From the NCBI GenBank assembly GCA_020434375.1, contig JAGRAY010000004.1, positions 1-29,389 of the forward strand: a DNA stretch of 29,389 bases. Reading direction: 5' to 3'. The position numbers were made by a program, and so were the translations under genes. Each line of letters begins with the position of its first letter. Position 1 is the stretch's first letter. Positions 6,948 to 14,625 of this stretch are shown here, piece after piece. The stretch comes from Bdellovibrionales bacterium. Its GTDB lineage: Bacteria > Bdellovibrionota_G > JALEGL01 > JAGRAY01. Below the pieces are notes generated by a model that was not told the origin of the DNA, made no database searches, and saw nothing but the letters and a program-made list of their open reading frames with translations.

Positions 6948-7562
6948 ATGCGCCTAGAAACTCATGAAAGTCTTGTAAAGTATTTTTACGAGTGTCTCTC
7001 TCGCGCACAAAAAAATCAAAATGTGAGCTTGCACGAAGTCACTCAAATTTATCTAATTAATCTATTGGAAAAGGCTCTTTGCACAAAAAAAATCTTTGCA
7101 TCGATGGATACGCAAGAAATGGAAGAACCGTTGGCTTTTTTGTTGGGCAGAGCACTCTCATCAAATACAAATTTTGATAAACTTGGATTGTTTAAACAAA
7201 TTGGCGATCGCTCTCTTTTTGTATCGGGATTTTTTTCAGATAGCTTCTTAAGAAAAGTAATCGATATGGACTACTATATTTCAATGGGTGGTCAAGCCTA
7301 TCGTTTCGCCTCAGACCTAGTGGAGGATCAATACAAGGACAAGCTCTTTCCTGAAGTTTTTGAAGAGCTTTCTGATAAATTTGCGAACCTTGTGGACCTT
7401 ATGGCTGAAATCAGTGAGATGTCGGGGCTCACCAAAAAGGATGAAGACCTGATGCGCCTTTATGAGCGCTGGATGTTTACCAAAAGCAAGCGTCTCTATG
7501 ACAAACTCAAAAGCCATGGGATCATGGGTATCGACGACATGAAGAAAGACTTGGTCAACTAA
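6948..7562 (+). CDS. Conserved-looking hypothetical protein, first gene of PilZ gene run
   Basis: I do not recognise this 204-residue protein. It is soluble and mostly helical, without signal peptide or membrane segment. The middle segment SGFFSDSFLRKVIDMDYYISMGGQAYRFAS is notable (read in parts: aromatic-rich, around 93-122). The C-terminal third is an acidic and basic helical stretch around FEELSDKFANLVDLMAEIS. It follows the promoter at 6822 and has a strong AAAGGGGG site 4 nt before ATG. Its stop lies 2 nt from the next gene, an unknown protein of nearly the same length, and two PilZ proteins follow. A cytoplasmic role linked to c-di-GMP signalling or motility is possible only by association. 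Confidence 0.85.
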   Translation: MRLETHESLVKYFYECLSRAQKNQNVSLHEVTQIYLINLLEKALCTKKIFASMDTQEMEEPLAFLLGRALSSNTNFDKLGLFKQIGDRSLFVSGFFSDSFLRKVIDMDYYISMGGQAYRFASDLVEDQYKDKLFPEVFEELSDKFANLVDLMAEISEMSGLTKKDEDLMRLYERWMFTKSKRLYDKLKSHGIMGIDDMKKDLVN

Positions 7563-7564
7563 GC

Positions 7565-8182
7565 ATGGCTTTGTCTTGGATTCAGCGAAGGCTAGAGAAA
7601 TTTTATTCTATTCAGCCCTTACCACCAGTCGATCACTTTATGATCTCGACTGAAGAAATGAAACGCTTTCACCCAGAACTCATGGTACGACCACAGGTCG
7701 TATTAAAAGAGGACGAAGGTGAATTAAGTTTAGCTGTTCATTTAGGTAGTGAGATTGTAGATCGCGTTCGAGAGCATGGTTGGTCAAATTTAGAATTGCA
7801 TGAATTTATGACTGCGGCTGAGGAAATCAGTCACTTTTTATATCTTGGATACAGTGCTACTCAAGACAAACAAGTCAGTCTTCTCGATGTTGAAGTTCAG
7901 GCCGAAATCGACAAATTTCTTTTGGCACTTCACTATTTTCCTGACGATGAAGAGGTCATTACCAGACTTTTTGAGCGAATTCATTGGCGAGAAGGTCTTA
8001 CCAAAGCTGAGGAATGGCGTTATCGAGAGGCTAATCGGCTTGGGCTTAGAATGGCGACGTGGATCAATCAAAATGTTCGAGAGGGTACCATGCAATCAGA
8101 TACCGTCGAATTCTTAAGACTGTTTTATCGCATGGAAACCACTAAGAGACTCAGCAAAGTGGAGAAGATGAAAAGAATATGA
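7565..8182 (+). CDS. Hypothetical acidic soluble protein coupled to PilZ gene
   Basis: This 205-residue protein is unknown to me. It has no signal peptide or membrane segment and is predicted to be helical, with many acidic and aromatic residues (HWREGLTKAEEWRYREANRL in the C-terminal half). It begins two nt after the previous stop, and its own TGA overlaps the ATG of the first PilZ gene (ATGA at 8179-8182), so translation is coupled on both sides. Overlap with the PilZ gene suggests a shared complex or pathway. It and the previous protein are close in length but do not look like obvious paralogues by eye. Confidence 0.85.
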   Translation: MALSWIQRRLEKFYSIQPLPPVDHFMISTEEMKRFHPELMVRPQVVLKEDEGELSLAVHLGSEIVDRVREHGWSNLELHEFMTAAEEISHFLYLGYSATQDKQVSLLDVEVQAEIDKFLLALHYFPDDEEVITRLFERIHWREGLTKAEEWRYREANRLGLRMATWINQNVREGTMQSDTVEFLRLFYRMETTKRLSKVEKMKRI

Positions 8183-8538
8183 TACCGATGAAGACTATGG
8201 CTGAAAAACGTAAACATCGTCGTGTTCCTGTTAAATTCAAAGTCGACTGGAAATCGGAAGGTACTTTTTTGTTTGAAAAAGCCACCAATATTAGCGAGCA
8301 CGGAATCTTTATTGAGACACAAGAACCAATGCCACCAGGAACGATGATCGATTTGCAATTTACGATTCCTGACAAACCAAAAAAAATAGTGGTTTTGGGA
8401 AAAGTAGCATGGGTTAACCCTGTACGCGCGACATCTGATTCAAATTATAATCCTGGTATGGGTATTCGATTTGAAAATTTAAAAGAAATCGATCGCGATA
8501 CAATCTTGTCGCTTATTAAGCGAATCGCCGTTTTGTAA
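8179..8538 (+). CDS. PilZ domain protein (first of tandem pair)
   Basis: This 119-residue protein is a single PilZ domain. It carries EKRKHRRVPVKFKVDW (about 10-25), where the RxxR-type basic motif RKHRR lies at the N-terminus. ATNISEHGIFIET follows (residues 35-47; the family consensus is D/NxSxxG). It ends with GMGIRFENL. This small single-domain form is common in myxobacteria and relatives. PilZ domains bind c-di-GMP through these two motifs; here the basic motif and NISEHG are both preserved, so binding is plausible. It overlaps the upstream gene by 4 nt. The next gene is a second PilZ domain of equal length, so the two may form a heterodimer. Confidence 0.9.
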   Translation: MIPMKTMAEKRKHRRVPVKFKVDWKSEGTFLFEKATNISEHGIFIETQEPMPPGTMIDLQFTIPDKPKKIVVLGKVAWVNPVRATSDSNYNPGMGIRFENLKEIDRDTILSLIKRIAVL

Positions 8539-8548
8539 ATAAGGCAAT

Positions 8549-8911
8549 ATGTGTCCCAACTATATTGAAAAGCGAAAACACCCTCGTGTTGAGGCACGTA
8601 TCAGTGTCTCTTTTAAGTCGCTAGATGATCTAAAGCAAGAATACACTCGAAATATTAGTACAGGTGGAATTTTTCTAAAAACAGACCGGTTATTGGATCC
8701 AAATGCAGAAATTGAGCTCAATATTCAATTTCCTGAGAATCTGGGCCAGTTCAAAGTACGGGGAAAAGTGGCTCGATTAATGACTTTAAGTCATCCGGAG
8801 GCTCCTGAAAAGCTTATATTTGGGGTAGGTGTGAAGTTTTTGGACCCAGAGCCCAAAATGATCGAAGTGATAGAGAAAATAATATCCTCACAGGTAAGCT
8901 TGAAGAAATAA
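8549..8911 (+). CDS. PilZ domain protein (second of tandem pair)
   Basis: This 120-residue protein is a second stand-alone PilZ domain. The basic motif is EKRKHPRVEARISVSF at the N-terminus and the second motif is TRNISTGGIFLKTDRL, the canonical NxSxxG form. The C-terminus is GVGVKFLDPEP. Both c-di-GMP contact motifs look intact. It starts 10 nt after its neighbour, with an ATAAGG ribosome binding site. The two PilZ proteins share the EKRKH-RV opening and overall layout, so they probably arose by tandem duplication and then diverged. Effector partners could be the upstream unknown pair or the membrane protein that follows. Confidence 0.9.
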   Translation: MCPNYIEKRKHPRVEARISVSFKSLDDLKQEYTRNISTGGIFLKTDRLLDPNAEIELNIQFPENLGQFKVRGKVARLMTLSHPEAPEKLIFGVGVKFLDPEPKMIEVIEKIISSQVSLKK

Positions 8912-8935
8912 ATATACCTGCGATAATTAAGATGT

Positions 8936-10162
8936 TTGACAAAACTTTCTAAAACCTTTTGGATTTTCCTGCTTTTTAGCCTGACAAGCTCGGCATTTAT
9001 TCATGTTTTTCACAAAGAGTGGTGTCAGAAAATCCGCCAAGAACAAATGTCTCATATTGAGACATTTTCTAAAGACTTAAAACAAAATCAGTGGCAAAGA
9101 CGCCAAGGTCAAAACCCTACGTTGCTTAAAGATTTTGCTTTGTCGGAACCCAAAGCAGCCTATGTCTTTTTCACCAATTACAAAGATAATTTTCGTTTTG
9201 CCTGGCACGATGAAAAACAAGTGAATCAAATTTCGGTAGACCTAACCCGTAAGTTCAAATCTGGGTCTCCTTATGATGTTGGTATGCTTGATAAAGTTTT
9301 GACGACACCTGATCTCGAATATGTTCACGAAGTTGCAATGACTTTTATGCCGCCTGATGAAGCGCAATTTGCTCAAACACCTCTTGGACTACTTAAGGTT
9401 GGGTACGTTCTACCGGGGAAGATCAGCCAAAGCGTTCGATTAGGACAAGGATTTCGCTACTTAATTCCTCTTTGGTGGGTTTTGTCAGCCGTATTGGTGA
9501 TATTCATTGGATTAAACGATACTCGACAATACGGTGGGCATCATTTGAGGCACCCTCAAGTAACCGCAGTGGCTGATCCTCAGAAAACAGAAGAGGCAGA
9601 ACTCACGTGGCTAGAGGATGAGACAGGAAAAACAGAACCCATTTTTGTTGATGAACAAGGGCGTTCTTGGAAAATTTTACTTGATAGAGATACGCTGGTT
9701 GGTTGGACGCCAAAGGGGAATTGGTATGTTAACGACGGGTATCTTTTCGGAAGGCCTTGGGGCGCTTCAGCGGTAAGACAAGGTCAAATGAAATCAGAAA
9801 ACTACGAGTTTCAATTAAAAGCTCAGAAAATGGCTGGTTCGGATGGATTTGTCATCTTGTTTTCATGTAATGCCATGCCTCTGATTTGGGTTTTAGGAGG
9901 ATGGGGGAATACCCGTACCGAAGTATTGGGTTATCCCAGATCATCAAATAGTTTTAAGATACAGAAAAATGATTGGTATTTTATTGAAGTGCGTGTCAAT
10001 TCTCAAAATGTCGAAGGCTTTATTAATGGTGAATTAAATTTTAGACTACCAAAGAATGAAATTAAGTATCCTTCTCCGAACGTTGGTTTTCAAAACGGAT
10101 TAGGTGTAGGTGTATGGAGTACATTATCAAAATATGCGGATATGCGATTACTTGAATATTAG
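8936..10162 (+). CDS. Two-TM protein with sensor-like loop and C-terminal LamG/DUF1080-like domain
   Basis: The start is TTG 8936, 24 nt after the second PilZ stop; its ribosome binding site is weak. The 408-residue protein has a first membrane helix near residues 8-25 and an extracytoplasmic loop of about 140 residues. A second helix lies near 168-190 (LIPLWWVLSAVLVIFIGL), followed by a long C-terminal domain (about 225-408). That domain contains WVGWTPKGNW-like and FINGELNFRLP stretches of a concanavalin-like (LamG/3-keto-disaccharide hydrolase, DUF1080) beta-sandwich. Topology by charge puts both ends in the cytoplasm, which is unusual for such a fold. The loop plus two helices resembles receptor N-termini. 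No catalytic residues can be assigned. Confidence 0.75.
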   Translation: MTKLSKTFWIFLLFSLTSSAFIHVFHKEWCQKIRQEQMSHIETFSKDLKQNQWQRRQGQNPTLLKDFALSEPKAAYVFFTNYKDNFRFAWHDEKQVNQISVDLTRKFKSGSPYDVGMLDKVLTTPDLEYVHEVAMTFMPPDEAQFAQTPLGLLKVGYVLPGKISQSVRLGQGFRYLIPLWWVLSAVLVIFIGLNDTRQYGGHHLRHPQVTAVADPQKTEEAELTWLEDETGKTEPIFVDEQGRSWKILLDRDTLVGWTPKGNWYVNDGYLFGRPWGASAVRQGQMKSENYEFQLKAQKMAGSDGFVILFSCNAMPLIWVLGGWGNTRTEVLGYPRSSNSFKIQKNDWYFIEVRVNSQNVEGFINGELNFRLPKNEIKYPSPNVGFQNGLGVGVWSTLSKYADMRLLEY

Positions 10163-10829
10163 CATTCTTATGCTGGCTGTTTTTTTGTTGGGGTGTGGTG
10201 ACCCAGATATACCTTTTCGTTCAGAGATTGAAACAAGGGTGAGTTTCTTGGTTTTAGAGCCTACACCAATGCATCAAGATGTCGAAGAGGTTGATGAAGA
10301 GCCTATGGTAGCTTTACCGTCAGCAGTTTCCACCCAAACACCTAAACCGAAATCCAAAAGTTCAAAGAAATCTAACTCTAGAAAGTCTTCAGAGCCGTCT
10401 GCTGAAGAATTGGAAACTCCAAAATCTGTAGAAGATATGCGTATGGAAATAGAAATAGCCCTTGGAGAACTACAAAAACTAAGCGTGTCTCGAGACGACG
10501 CCGAAGGACAAATACCAGAAATGGCGCTTTTCGATCGAAAAGTTGAAGTAGGAAATATTGATGAAGCTAGAAATATTTTTATTAACGTAAGAAAAAAATT
10601 AAAAGATTTCAAGATCGACTCAAACTTTATCTCTCGTAAAGTTGAAAGAACAATTTTGGTTTTGAATCGAGCAAAAATAAATTCTGACAAATACGCAAGT
10701 TTCCAATCACGCATCGAAAAACTTGAAAAGCCGATTAACGAAAGGCGCTATAAATTTGTCAATAAGCAACTTACAACGCTTCAAGACGACATTATGAGTG
10801 CCTCAAAGTTAGATTCGATTCCCAAATAA
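10134..10829 (+). CDS. Putative lipoprotein with Ser/Lys linker and helical C-terminus
   Basis: I place the start at ATG 10134; a GTG at 10110 or TTG at 10152 are alternatives. The N-terminus ends in ISILMLAVFLLGCGDPD, a lipoprotein signal with lipobox LLGC and Cys at about residue 21. After it comes a Pro/Ser/Lys-rich linker (PKPKSKSSKKSNSRKSSEPS, about residues 65-85) and then a helical region of about 120 residues likely to form coiled coil. I recognise no family. Aspartate at +2 would favour retention in the inner membrane under the E. coli rule. It overlaps the upstream two-TM gene by 29 nt and the convergent tatD gene by 21 nt, and probably closes the PilZ operon. Confidence 0.75.
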   Translation: MRICDYLNISILMLAVFLLGCGDPDIPFRSEIETRVSFLVLEPTPMHQDVEEVDEEPMVALPSAVSTQTPKPKSKSSKKSNSRKSSEPSAEELETPKSVEDMRMEIEIALGELQKLSVSRDDAEGQIPEMALFDRKVEVGNIDEARNIFINVRKKLKDFKIDSNFISRKVERTILVLNRAKINSDKYASFQSRIEKLEKPINERRYKFVNKQLTTLQDDIMSASKLDSIPK

Positions 10830-11591
10830 TGTTTGCATATTTTTTATAAGAGAAACTCCTAAAACATCGGGCTCTATTTGATGTAGCATCGCAAGTCGCT
10901 CGGCCACAAGTTTCACGAAAGAAGGTTCATTGCGTTTTCCTCGATGAGGAATGGGAGCTAAAAAAGGCGCGTCAGTTTCAATAAGAACGCGGTCGATCGG
11001 TACGATTTGTGCCGCCTCGATCACTTGATGAGCGTTTTTAAATGTCAAAACTCCTGAAAACGATATCATGGCTCCAAGGTTCAAAAATTTTTTGGCTTGC
11101 TCGGCGTTCCCTGTAAAGCAATGAATAATGCCTCCTATATTTTTAAATATTTGTTTTGTCTTGAGAAGCTCATAAGTGTCTTCAAAGGCGTCGCGAGTAT
11201 GAATAGATACCGGGCATTTTGTTTCTAGTGCAAGATCTAGCATTTCGTCAAAAACTCTCAATTGATCTTTCTTTTCAGAGTTTTGATAGTAGTAATCAAG
11301 GCCGATTTCTCCAACCGCAATAACGCGGTTGTAACTTAAATAAGGTTTAATAAGATCAGAGCCGGTGGTTCCTACTTTAGAAGCGTCGTGAGGATGAATA
11401 CCTACTGCAGCAAAAATTCGTGAGTCCAAATTTGTCATCTCGACAGCTTTGTCGAGTTTTTGTTTTTCGGGGCCCAGACATATATTTAAAATGATCTCAA
11501 CCCCTGCCGAAAACGCCCGATCCAAAATTTCTTGTCTATCAGAATCGAAAGACTCGAAGTCAAGGTGCGCATGAGAGTCAATTAAACTCAC
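10809..11591 (-). CDS. tatD: TatD family metal-dependent hydrolase (DNase)
   Basis: This 260-residue protein has all TatD signatures: DSHAHLDFESF (residues 5-15, HxH metal ligands), GEIGLDYYYQ, VSIHTRDA, IIHCFTGN, and ETDAPFLAP near the C-terminus. The length is normal. TatD enzymes are TIM-barrel 3'-5' exonucleases acting on single-stranded DNA or RNA, implicated in DNA repair and fragmentation. The gene overlaps holB by 4 nt, and order tmk-holB-tatD is widespread in bacteria, so it belongs to the replication-linked operon. Its 3' end overlaps the convergent lipoprotein gene by 21 nt. Confidence 0.93.
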   Translation of the reverse strand: MSLIDSHAHLDFESFDSDRQEILDRAFSAGVEIILNICLGPEKQKLDKAVEMTNLDSRIFAAVGIHPHDASKVGTTGSDLIKPYLSYNRVIAVGEIGLDYYYQNSEKKDQLRVFDEMLDLALETKCPVSIHTRDAFEDTYELLKTKQIFKNIGGIIHCFTGNAEQAKKFLNLGAMISFSGVLTFKNAHQVIEAAQIVPIDRVLIETDAPFLAPIPHRGKRNEPSFVKLVAERLAMLHQIEPDVLGVSLIKNMQTLFGNRI

Positions 11592-12424
11592 GTTGATAAT
11601 CCCATCCAGGTCATGAAAAAATGATGAAGATGCAACGACGTATTGCCATATTTTTTGTAGGCACGATTTTCTATGTTTAAAGTCATTTGAAATAGTTGTT
11701 GAAATTTAGCCTGTTTTGCAGGAGAAAGTTGACCATTTTTAAAAGCTGTTTTCCATAGTTCAAGAATGCACTCCTGGGCAGTTTTTAAGAACCACACAAA
11801 TTGTTCACGATTTTCTGAGATCATGTCAATTAAATGACTTTGATCTTGGTATTTTCCGGGGTAGCAATGAAGAGTTTCTTTAAGGTCGGAGATCCACTCG
11901 GGGAATTCATCATTATTTGTCTCTGAGTTGTTCGTTGGAATTCTAACCAACATTAATCGTGATCGAATGGTCAATAGCACCTGATCGGGTCGGTCAACGG
12001 ATATGACAATCACAGCGTATGGAGGTGGCTCTTCCAGGGTTTTTAGTAAGGCATTGGCCGCAGAAATATTCAAAAGATGACCGGTTCTAATCCACACAAA
12101 TTTTCGTTGCAGTTCATGAGGACTAATGTGAATCCATTTTAGCAATTCAGCGACTTGCGATACCACAATCTCATTTTTTAGTGGTGAAACCCAAAGTACA
12201 TCGGCGTGTCTATTTTCGTCTATTTTCTTACAAGGCGTGCAAGTATCGCAGGGAACCTCGTTTTGTTGATGTTCACATCCCTCTAGTTTTACTAAATATG
12301 AAAAAACTTCTTTGTGGTCGGGTAGAGAAGGTCCATGAAACAAGAGCCCATGAGGCATTCTATTATTTGTTTTTAGATGAAGTAATGTGCGTTTTGCATC
12401 AGCCATGCGCGTCAAGTTCCGCAT
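11588..12424 (-). CDS. holB: DNA polymerase III delta-prime subunit
   Basis: This 278-residue AAA+ protein resembles HolB. It opens with RTLLHLKTNNRMPHGLLFHG; the Walker A region that follows (GPSLPDHKE) lacks the GKT triplet, as is usual for delta-prime. A zinc-binding CDTCTPCKK comes next. Then come sensor-like segments KFVWI, NALLKTLEEPPPYAVIVI and IRSRLMLVRI, the typical SRC-like region (here SRLM). It is part of the clamp loader that opens the beta clamp. The second ATG at 12406 (MADAKRTLL) would reduce the overlap with tmk from 26 to 8 nt; neither start has a strong ribosome binding site. Its place between tmk and tatD supports the call. Confidence 0.88.
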   Translation of the reverse strand: MRNLTRMADAKRTLLHLKTNNRMPHGLLFHGPSLPDHKEVFSYLVKLEGCEHQQNEVPCDTCTPCKKIDENRHADVLWVSPLKNEIVVSQVAELLKWIHISPHELQRKFVWIRTGHLLNISAANALLKTLEEPPPYAVIVISVDRPDQVLLTIRSRLMLVRIPTNNSETNNDEFPEWISDLKETLHCYPGKYQDQSHLIDMISENREQFVWFLKTAQECILELWKTAFKNGQLSPAKQAKFQQLFQMTLNIENRAYKKYGNTSLHLHHFFMTWMGLST

Positions 12425-13034
12425 GAATCACTTGAATAACACTCTTTCGAAGTTCGCTCGATGAAACTGATGAATCAAAAACTCTGATTTGCTTGGAGTT
12501 TGTTTTCGCCAAAGACAGGTAAGCTTGTCGAACTTTCTCGTGGAACGTAAGATCCTCGGTTTCGAACCGATCGTGTTGAATCAACCTCTTCTTTCTTCGT
12601 TCAAGAGCAGTTTGCGTTGTTAGGTCTAAGAGTATGGTGATATCGGGTTCAATGCCATGAGTTGCCAGCTCATTCAAACTAATAATTGCTTCTTTTTCGA
12701 TTCCTCGTCCTCCCCATTGGTAGGCCAATGTGGACAATGTGAAGCGATCACAGACGACAAGATCATAATTTTTGAGTGCATCAATCACCACATGCTCGAT
12801 ATGTTGTGCCCTTGCTGCTTGAATCAGAAGAAGTTCTGCCAAAGGGCATACAGATTCTTTTTCGAAGTGAAGGATAATGGTTCTTAATGCATTGCCAAGG
12901 TCGGTGCCTCCAGGTTCTCTTGTAATTAAAACTTTCTTGCCCTGGTTTTCGAAGTGATTTTTGATAGGAGTGAGAAGTGTTGATTTTCCACTGCCCTCGA
13001 TACCTTCCAATGTTACAAATAGCCCTCGACTCAT
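12399..13034 (-). CDS. tmk: Thymidylate kinase
   Basis: I start at ATG 13034, giving 211 residues, because the family begins at the P-loop. The upstream in-frame extension to 13130 is not conserved-looking and runs into the arsC promoter. The P-loop is EGIEGSGKSTL (10-20), followed by TREPGGT and the LID region RRKKR. The enzyme phosphorylates dTMP to dTDP for DNA synthesis. It overlaps holB by 26 nt and is first in the tmk-holB-tatD operon. The gene is divergent from the arsenate reductase; the intergenic spacer is 84 nt. Confidence 0.92.
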   Translation of the reverse strand: MSRGLFVTLEGIEGSGKSTLLTPIKNHFENQGKKVLITREPGGTDLGNALRTIILHFEKESVCPLAELLLIQAARAQHIEHVVIDALKNYDLVVCDRFTLSTLAYQWGGRGIEKEAIISLNELATHGIEPDITILLDLTTQTALERRKKRLIQHDRFETEDLTFHEKVRQAYLSLAKTNSKQIRVFDSSVSSSELRKSVIQVIHAELDAHG

Positions 13035-13118
13035 AGTCGCCGTTCTACATGAAAAAACACATTTCCAAAAGATTTGAAACAGCTTGTAATAAATAGGATC
13101 ACATGAAAAAGTAGCGTT

Positions 13119-13544
13119 GTGAGTAGGCAAACCATTCTGTTCTTATGCACGGGCAATAGTATTCGCAGTCAAATGGCAGAAGCTTTTTTAAAGTATTTTG
13201 CCAAAGAGCGATTCAGTGTGTTTAGCGCTGGTATTTCTCCTGGGGGTGTTCATCCTCTCACCACTTTAATGATGGAAGAAGAAGGTATACAGATGTCTGA
13301 TCAGTATTCAAAAGGCGTCGACGAAATTCCTTTAGAGACGTTTGATTTCGTCATTACGCTTTGCGATCATGCCAAGAAATTATGTCCTGACTCGATTCAA
13401 GCCAATATTAGGGAGCATTGGCCAATACAAGATCCCATTGCTTTTGCTGCAGGCGAGGGTGTACGAATCGCTAAATTTAGAGAAGCGAAAGAAGAAATTA
13501 AAAAGCGCGTTATCGACTGGTTAGACCGCTTCGATAGGACCTAA
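13119..13544 (+). CDS. arsC: Thioredoxin-coupled arsenate reductase (ArsC, LMW-PTP type)
   Basis: This 141-residue protein has the low-molecular-weight phosphatase loop C10-TGNSI-R16 followed by SQMAEA, and the two resolving cysteines at C82 and C89 (ITLCDHAKKLCP). The positions match the S. aureus pI258 ArsC triad C10/C82/C89, so thioredoxin-dependent reduction of arsenate to arsenite is likely. The WPIQDPI stretch is also typical. Cys15 of the pI258 enzyme is replaced by isoleucine; it is not essential there. The GTG start at 13119 has only a weak ribosome binding site. No arsenite efflux gene or ArsR lies nearby. Its 3' end overlaps a small opposite-strand frame by 24 nt. Confidence 0.9.
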   Translation: MSRQTILFLCTGNSIRSQMAEAFLKYFAKERFSVFSAGISPGGVHPLTTLMMEEEGIQMSDQYSKGVDEIPLETFDFVITLCDHAKKLCPDSIQANIREHWPIQDPIAFAAGEGVRIAKFREAKEEIKKRVIDWLDRFDRT

Positions 13545-13661
13545 GATATCGTCCAGTGAAGGGGTGCTCCCCTTGCTTCGACGCTCTCTTTTGGCCTCTT
13601 TGCCAGCAGATCGATGTTTGCGTTTTCGGATTTTCCGATGTTTACGGTACCCTGTAGCCAT
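13521..13661 (-). CDS. Possible 46-residue very basic small protein
   Basis: An ATG at 13661 opens a 46-codon minus-strand frame that ends with TAA at 13521-13523. It encodes a protein beginning MATGYRKHRKIRKRKHRSAG, followed by KEAKRERRSKG and an acidic tail ending SLDDILGPIEAV. About half of the first 30 residues are Arg, Lys or His, like small ribosomal or nucleic-acid-binding proteins. It lies 27 nt after the SPOR gene on the same strand and overlaps the convergent arsC end by 24 nt. There is a GGAAAGG about 22 nt upstream but no close ribosome binding site. It is not a family I can name. Confidence 0.5.
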   Translation of the reverse strand: MATGYRKHRKIRKRKHRSAGKEAKRERRSKGSTPSLDDILGPIEAV

Positions 13662-13688
13662 AGTGGGGCCGGTTATAGCGCCTTTCCA

Positions 13689-13985
13689 CTAGTAATGCAA
13701 GATAACAGCTGGGTAGTCCATTGTATGGAGTTTGATCTGATAAATTTCTGCCTCGGCGTCATTGCGAAAGGGCCCGACGAGAACCCTGTTTAGGCGGTGC
13801 TGCTTTTTTATAATAATATTCGTATCATGCCACTTTTCGCTGAGCTCCTTTTTTAGAGCTATGGCATTTTTTTTGATGCGGAAGGCACCCACAGACACAT
13901 AAACCGTCCATGTTTCGGCTGTCGGCAAAATCGTCCATCCCAAAACGATGATCACGAATACAAGGAATCGTGACCTAGTCATCAA
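13689..13985 (-). CDS. Small exported SPOR-domain protein
   Basis: This 98-residue protein has a hydrophobic N-terminal signal sequence or anchor (residues 6-24, FLVFVIIVLGWTILPTA). A SPOR domain of about 70 residues follows, from WTVYVSVGAFR to RVLVGPFRNDAEAE and the final beta strand YPAVILHY. SPOR domains bind denuded glycan strands at the division septum. It begins inside the end of rlpA (11-nt overlap), so the two are co-translated; RlpA itself also ends with SPOR. A short periplasmic SPOR partner for RlpA is a reasonable inference. With almost no other sequence it could be a regulator of septal cell-wall processing. Confidence 0.85.
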   Translation of the reverse strand: MMTRSRFLVFVIIVLGWTILPTAETWTVYVSVGAFRIKKNAIALKKELSEKWHDTNIIIKKQHRLNRVLVGPFRNDAEAEIYQIKLHTMDYPAVILHY

Positions 13986-14595
13986 CCATTTTTTTCATTA
14001 GTGTCGAATAGCCTTTTTTTTGAAACCGTCTCTCTGCAGCTTTAGCACTGTCTTCAGACTCAAATGGACCCGCCATGACTCTAAAATAGCTATTCTGGCT
14101 CATCACGCGAAGATTTTGCTCTGGGAAACTCTTGGAAAGTTCATGAACATGGCGATTTGCGTTGTCTTTGGCGTTGAAGGAACCTAATTGGATCCAGTGT
14201 TCGTTATTGTCAAGGGGGCGCTCTACAATTTCTATGTCTACAAGCGCGACACCATCACGCGAAAGACCAATGGTTTTGGCCGCAGCGTAAGATAAATCTA
14301 GTATTCTGCCTTTGACAAAAGGTCCTCGATCGTTGATTCGAACTAACGTAGACTCACCATTTTTTCGCGTGACTCGAACGAGTGTACCAAAGGGAAGATA
14401 TCGATGAGCGGCCGTAAATTCATGCATATTGTATACTTCGCCAGAGGCAGTTTTTTTTCCGTGAAAATCCCTTCCGTACCATGACGCATAGCCTGAAGTG
14501 GCGTCGGGTGTATCAAAAGATTTTGGTGCTTTGTGGGCCACGCCGCATTTGGTGAGGCTCAAAGCTAAAATGAGGGGTATGAATAATAGTTTCAT
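13975..14595 (-). CDS. rlpA: RlpA-type septal ring lytic transglycosylase with SPOR domain
   Basis: This 206-residue protein begins with a signal sequence ending LSLTKCGVAHK; its lipobox would be LTKC, with lysine at -1, which is atypical, so lipidation is uncertain. The double-psi beta-barrel domain (about 35-125) carries SGYASWYGRDFHGKKTASGE, HRYLPFGTLVRVT and VRINDRGPFVKGRILDLS, including the conserved catalytic aspartate of NDRGPF. A C-terminal SPOR domain (about 130-204) starts with HWIQLGSFNAK. RlpA enzymes cut denuded glycan strands at the septum during daughter-cell separation. It overlaps the following small SPOR gene. Confidence 0.9.
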   Translation of the reverse strand: MKLLFIPLILALSLTKCGVAHKAPKSFDTPDATSGYASWYGRDFHGKKTASGEVYNMHEFTAAHRYLPFGTLVRVTRKNGESTLVRINDRGPFVKGRILDLSYAAAKTIGLSRDGVALVDIEIVERPLDNNEHWIQLGSFNAKDNANRHVHELSKSFPEQNLRVMSQNSYFRVMAGPFESEDSAKAAERRFQKKGYSTLMKKMVDD

Positions 14596-14625
14596 GAAGA
14601 CTTGATAAAACAGCGTTCTTAGGAT

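Noticed and set aside
10274..10714. Minus-strand 146-codon frame opposite the lipoprotein gene
   Set aside because: It is Ser/Ile/Phe-rich shadow coding with no ribosome binding site, lying entirely inside a better plus-strand gene.
13035..13130. N-terminal extension of tmk to 13130
   Set aside because: Thymidylate kinases begin just before the P-loop; the extension adds 32 non-conserved-looking residues and overlaps the arsC start.
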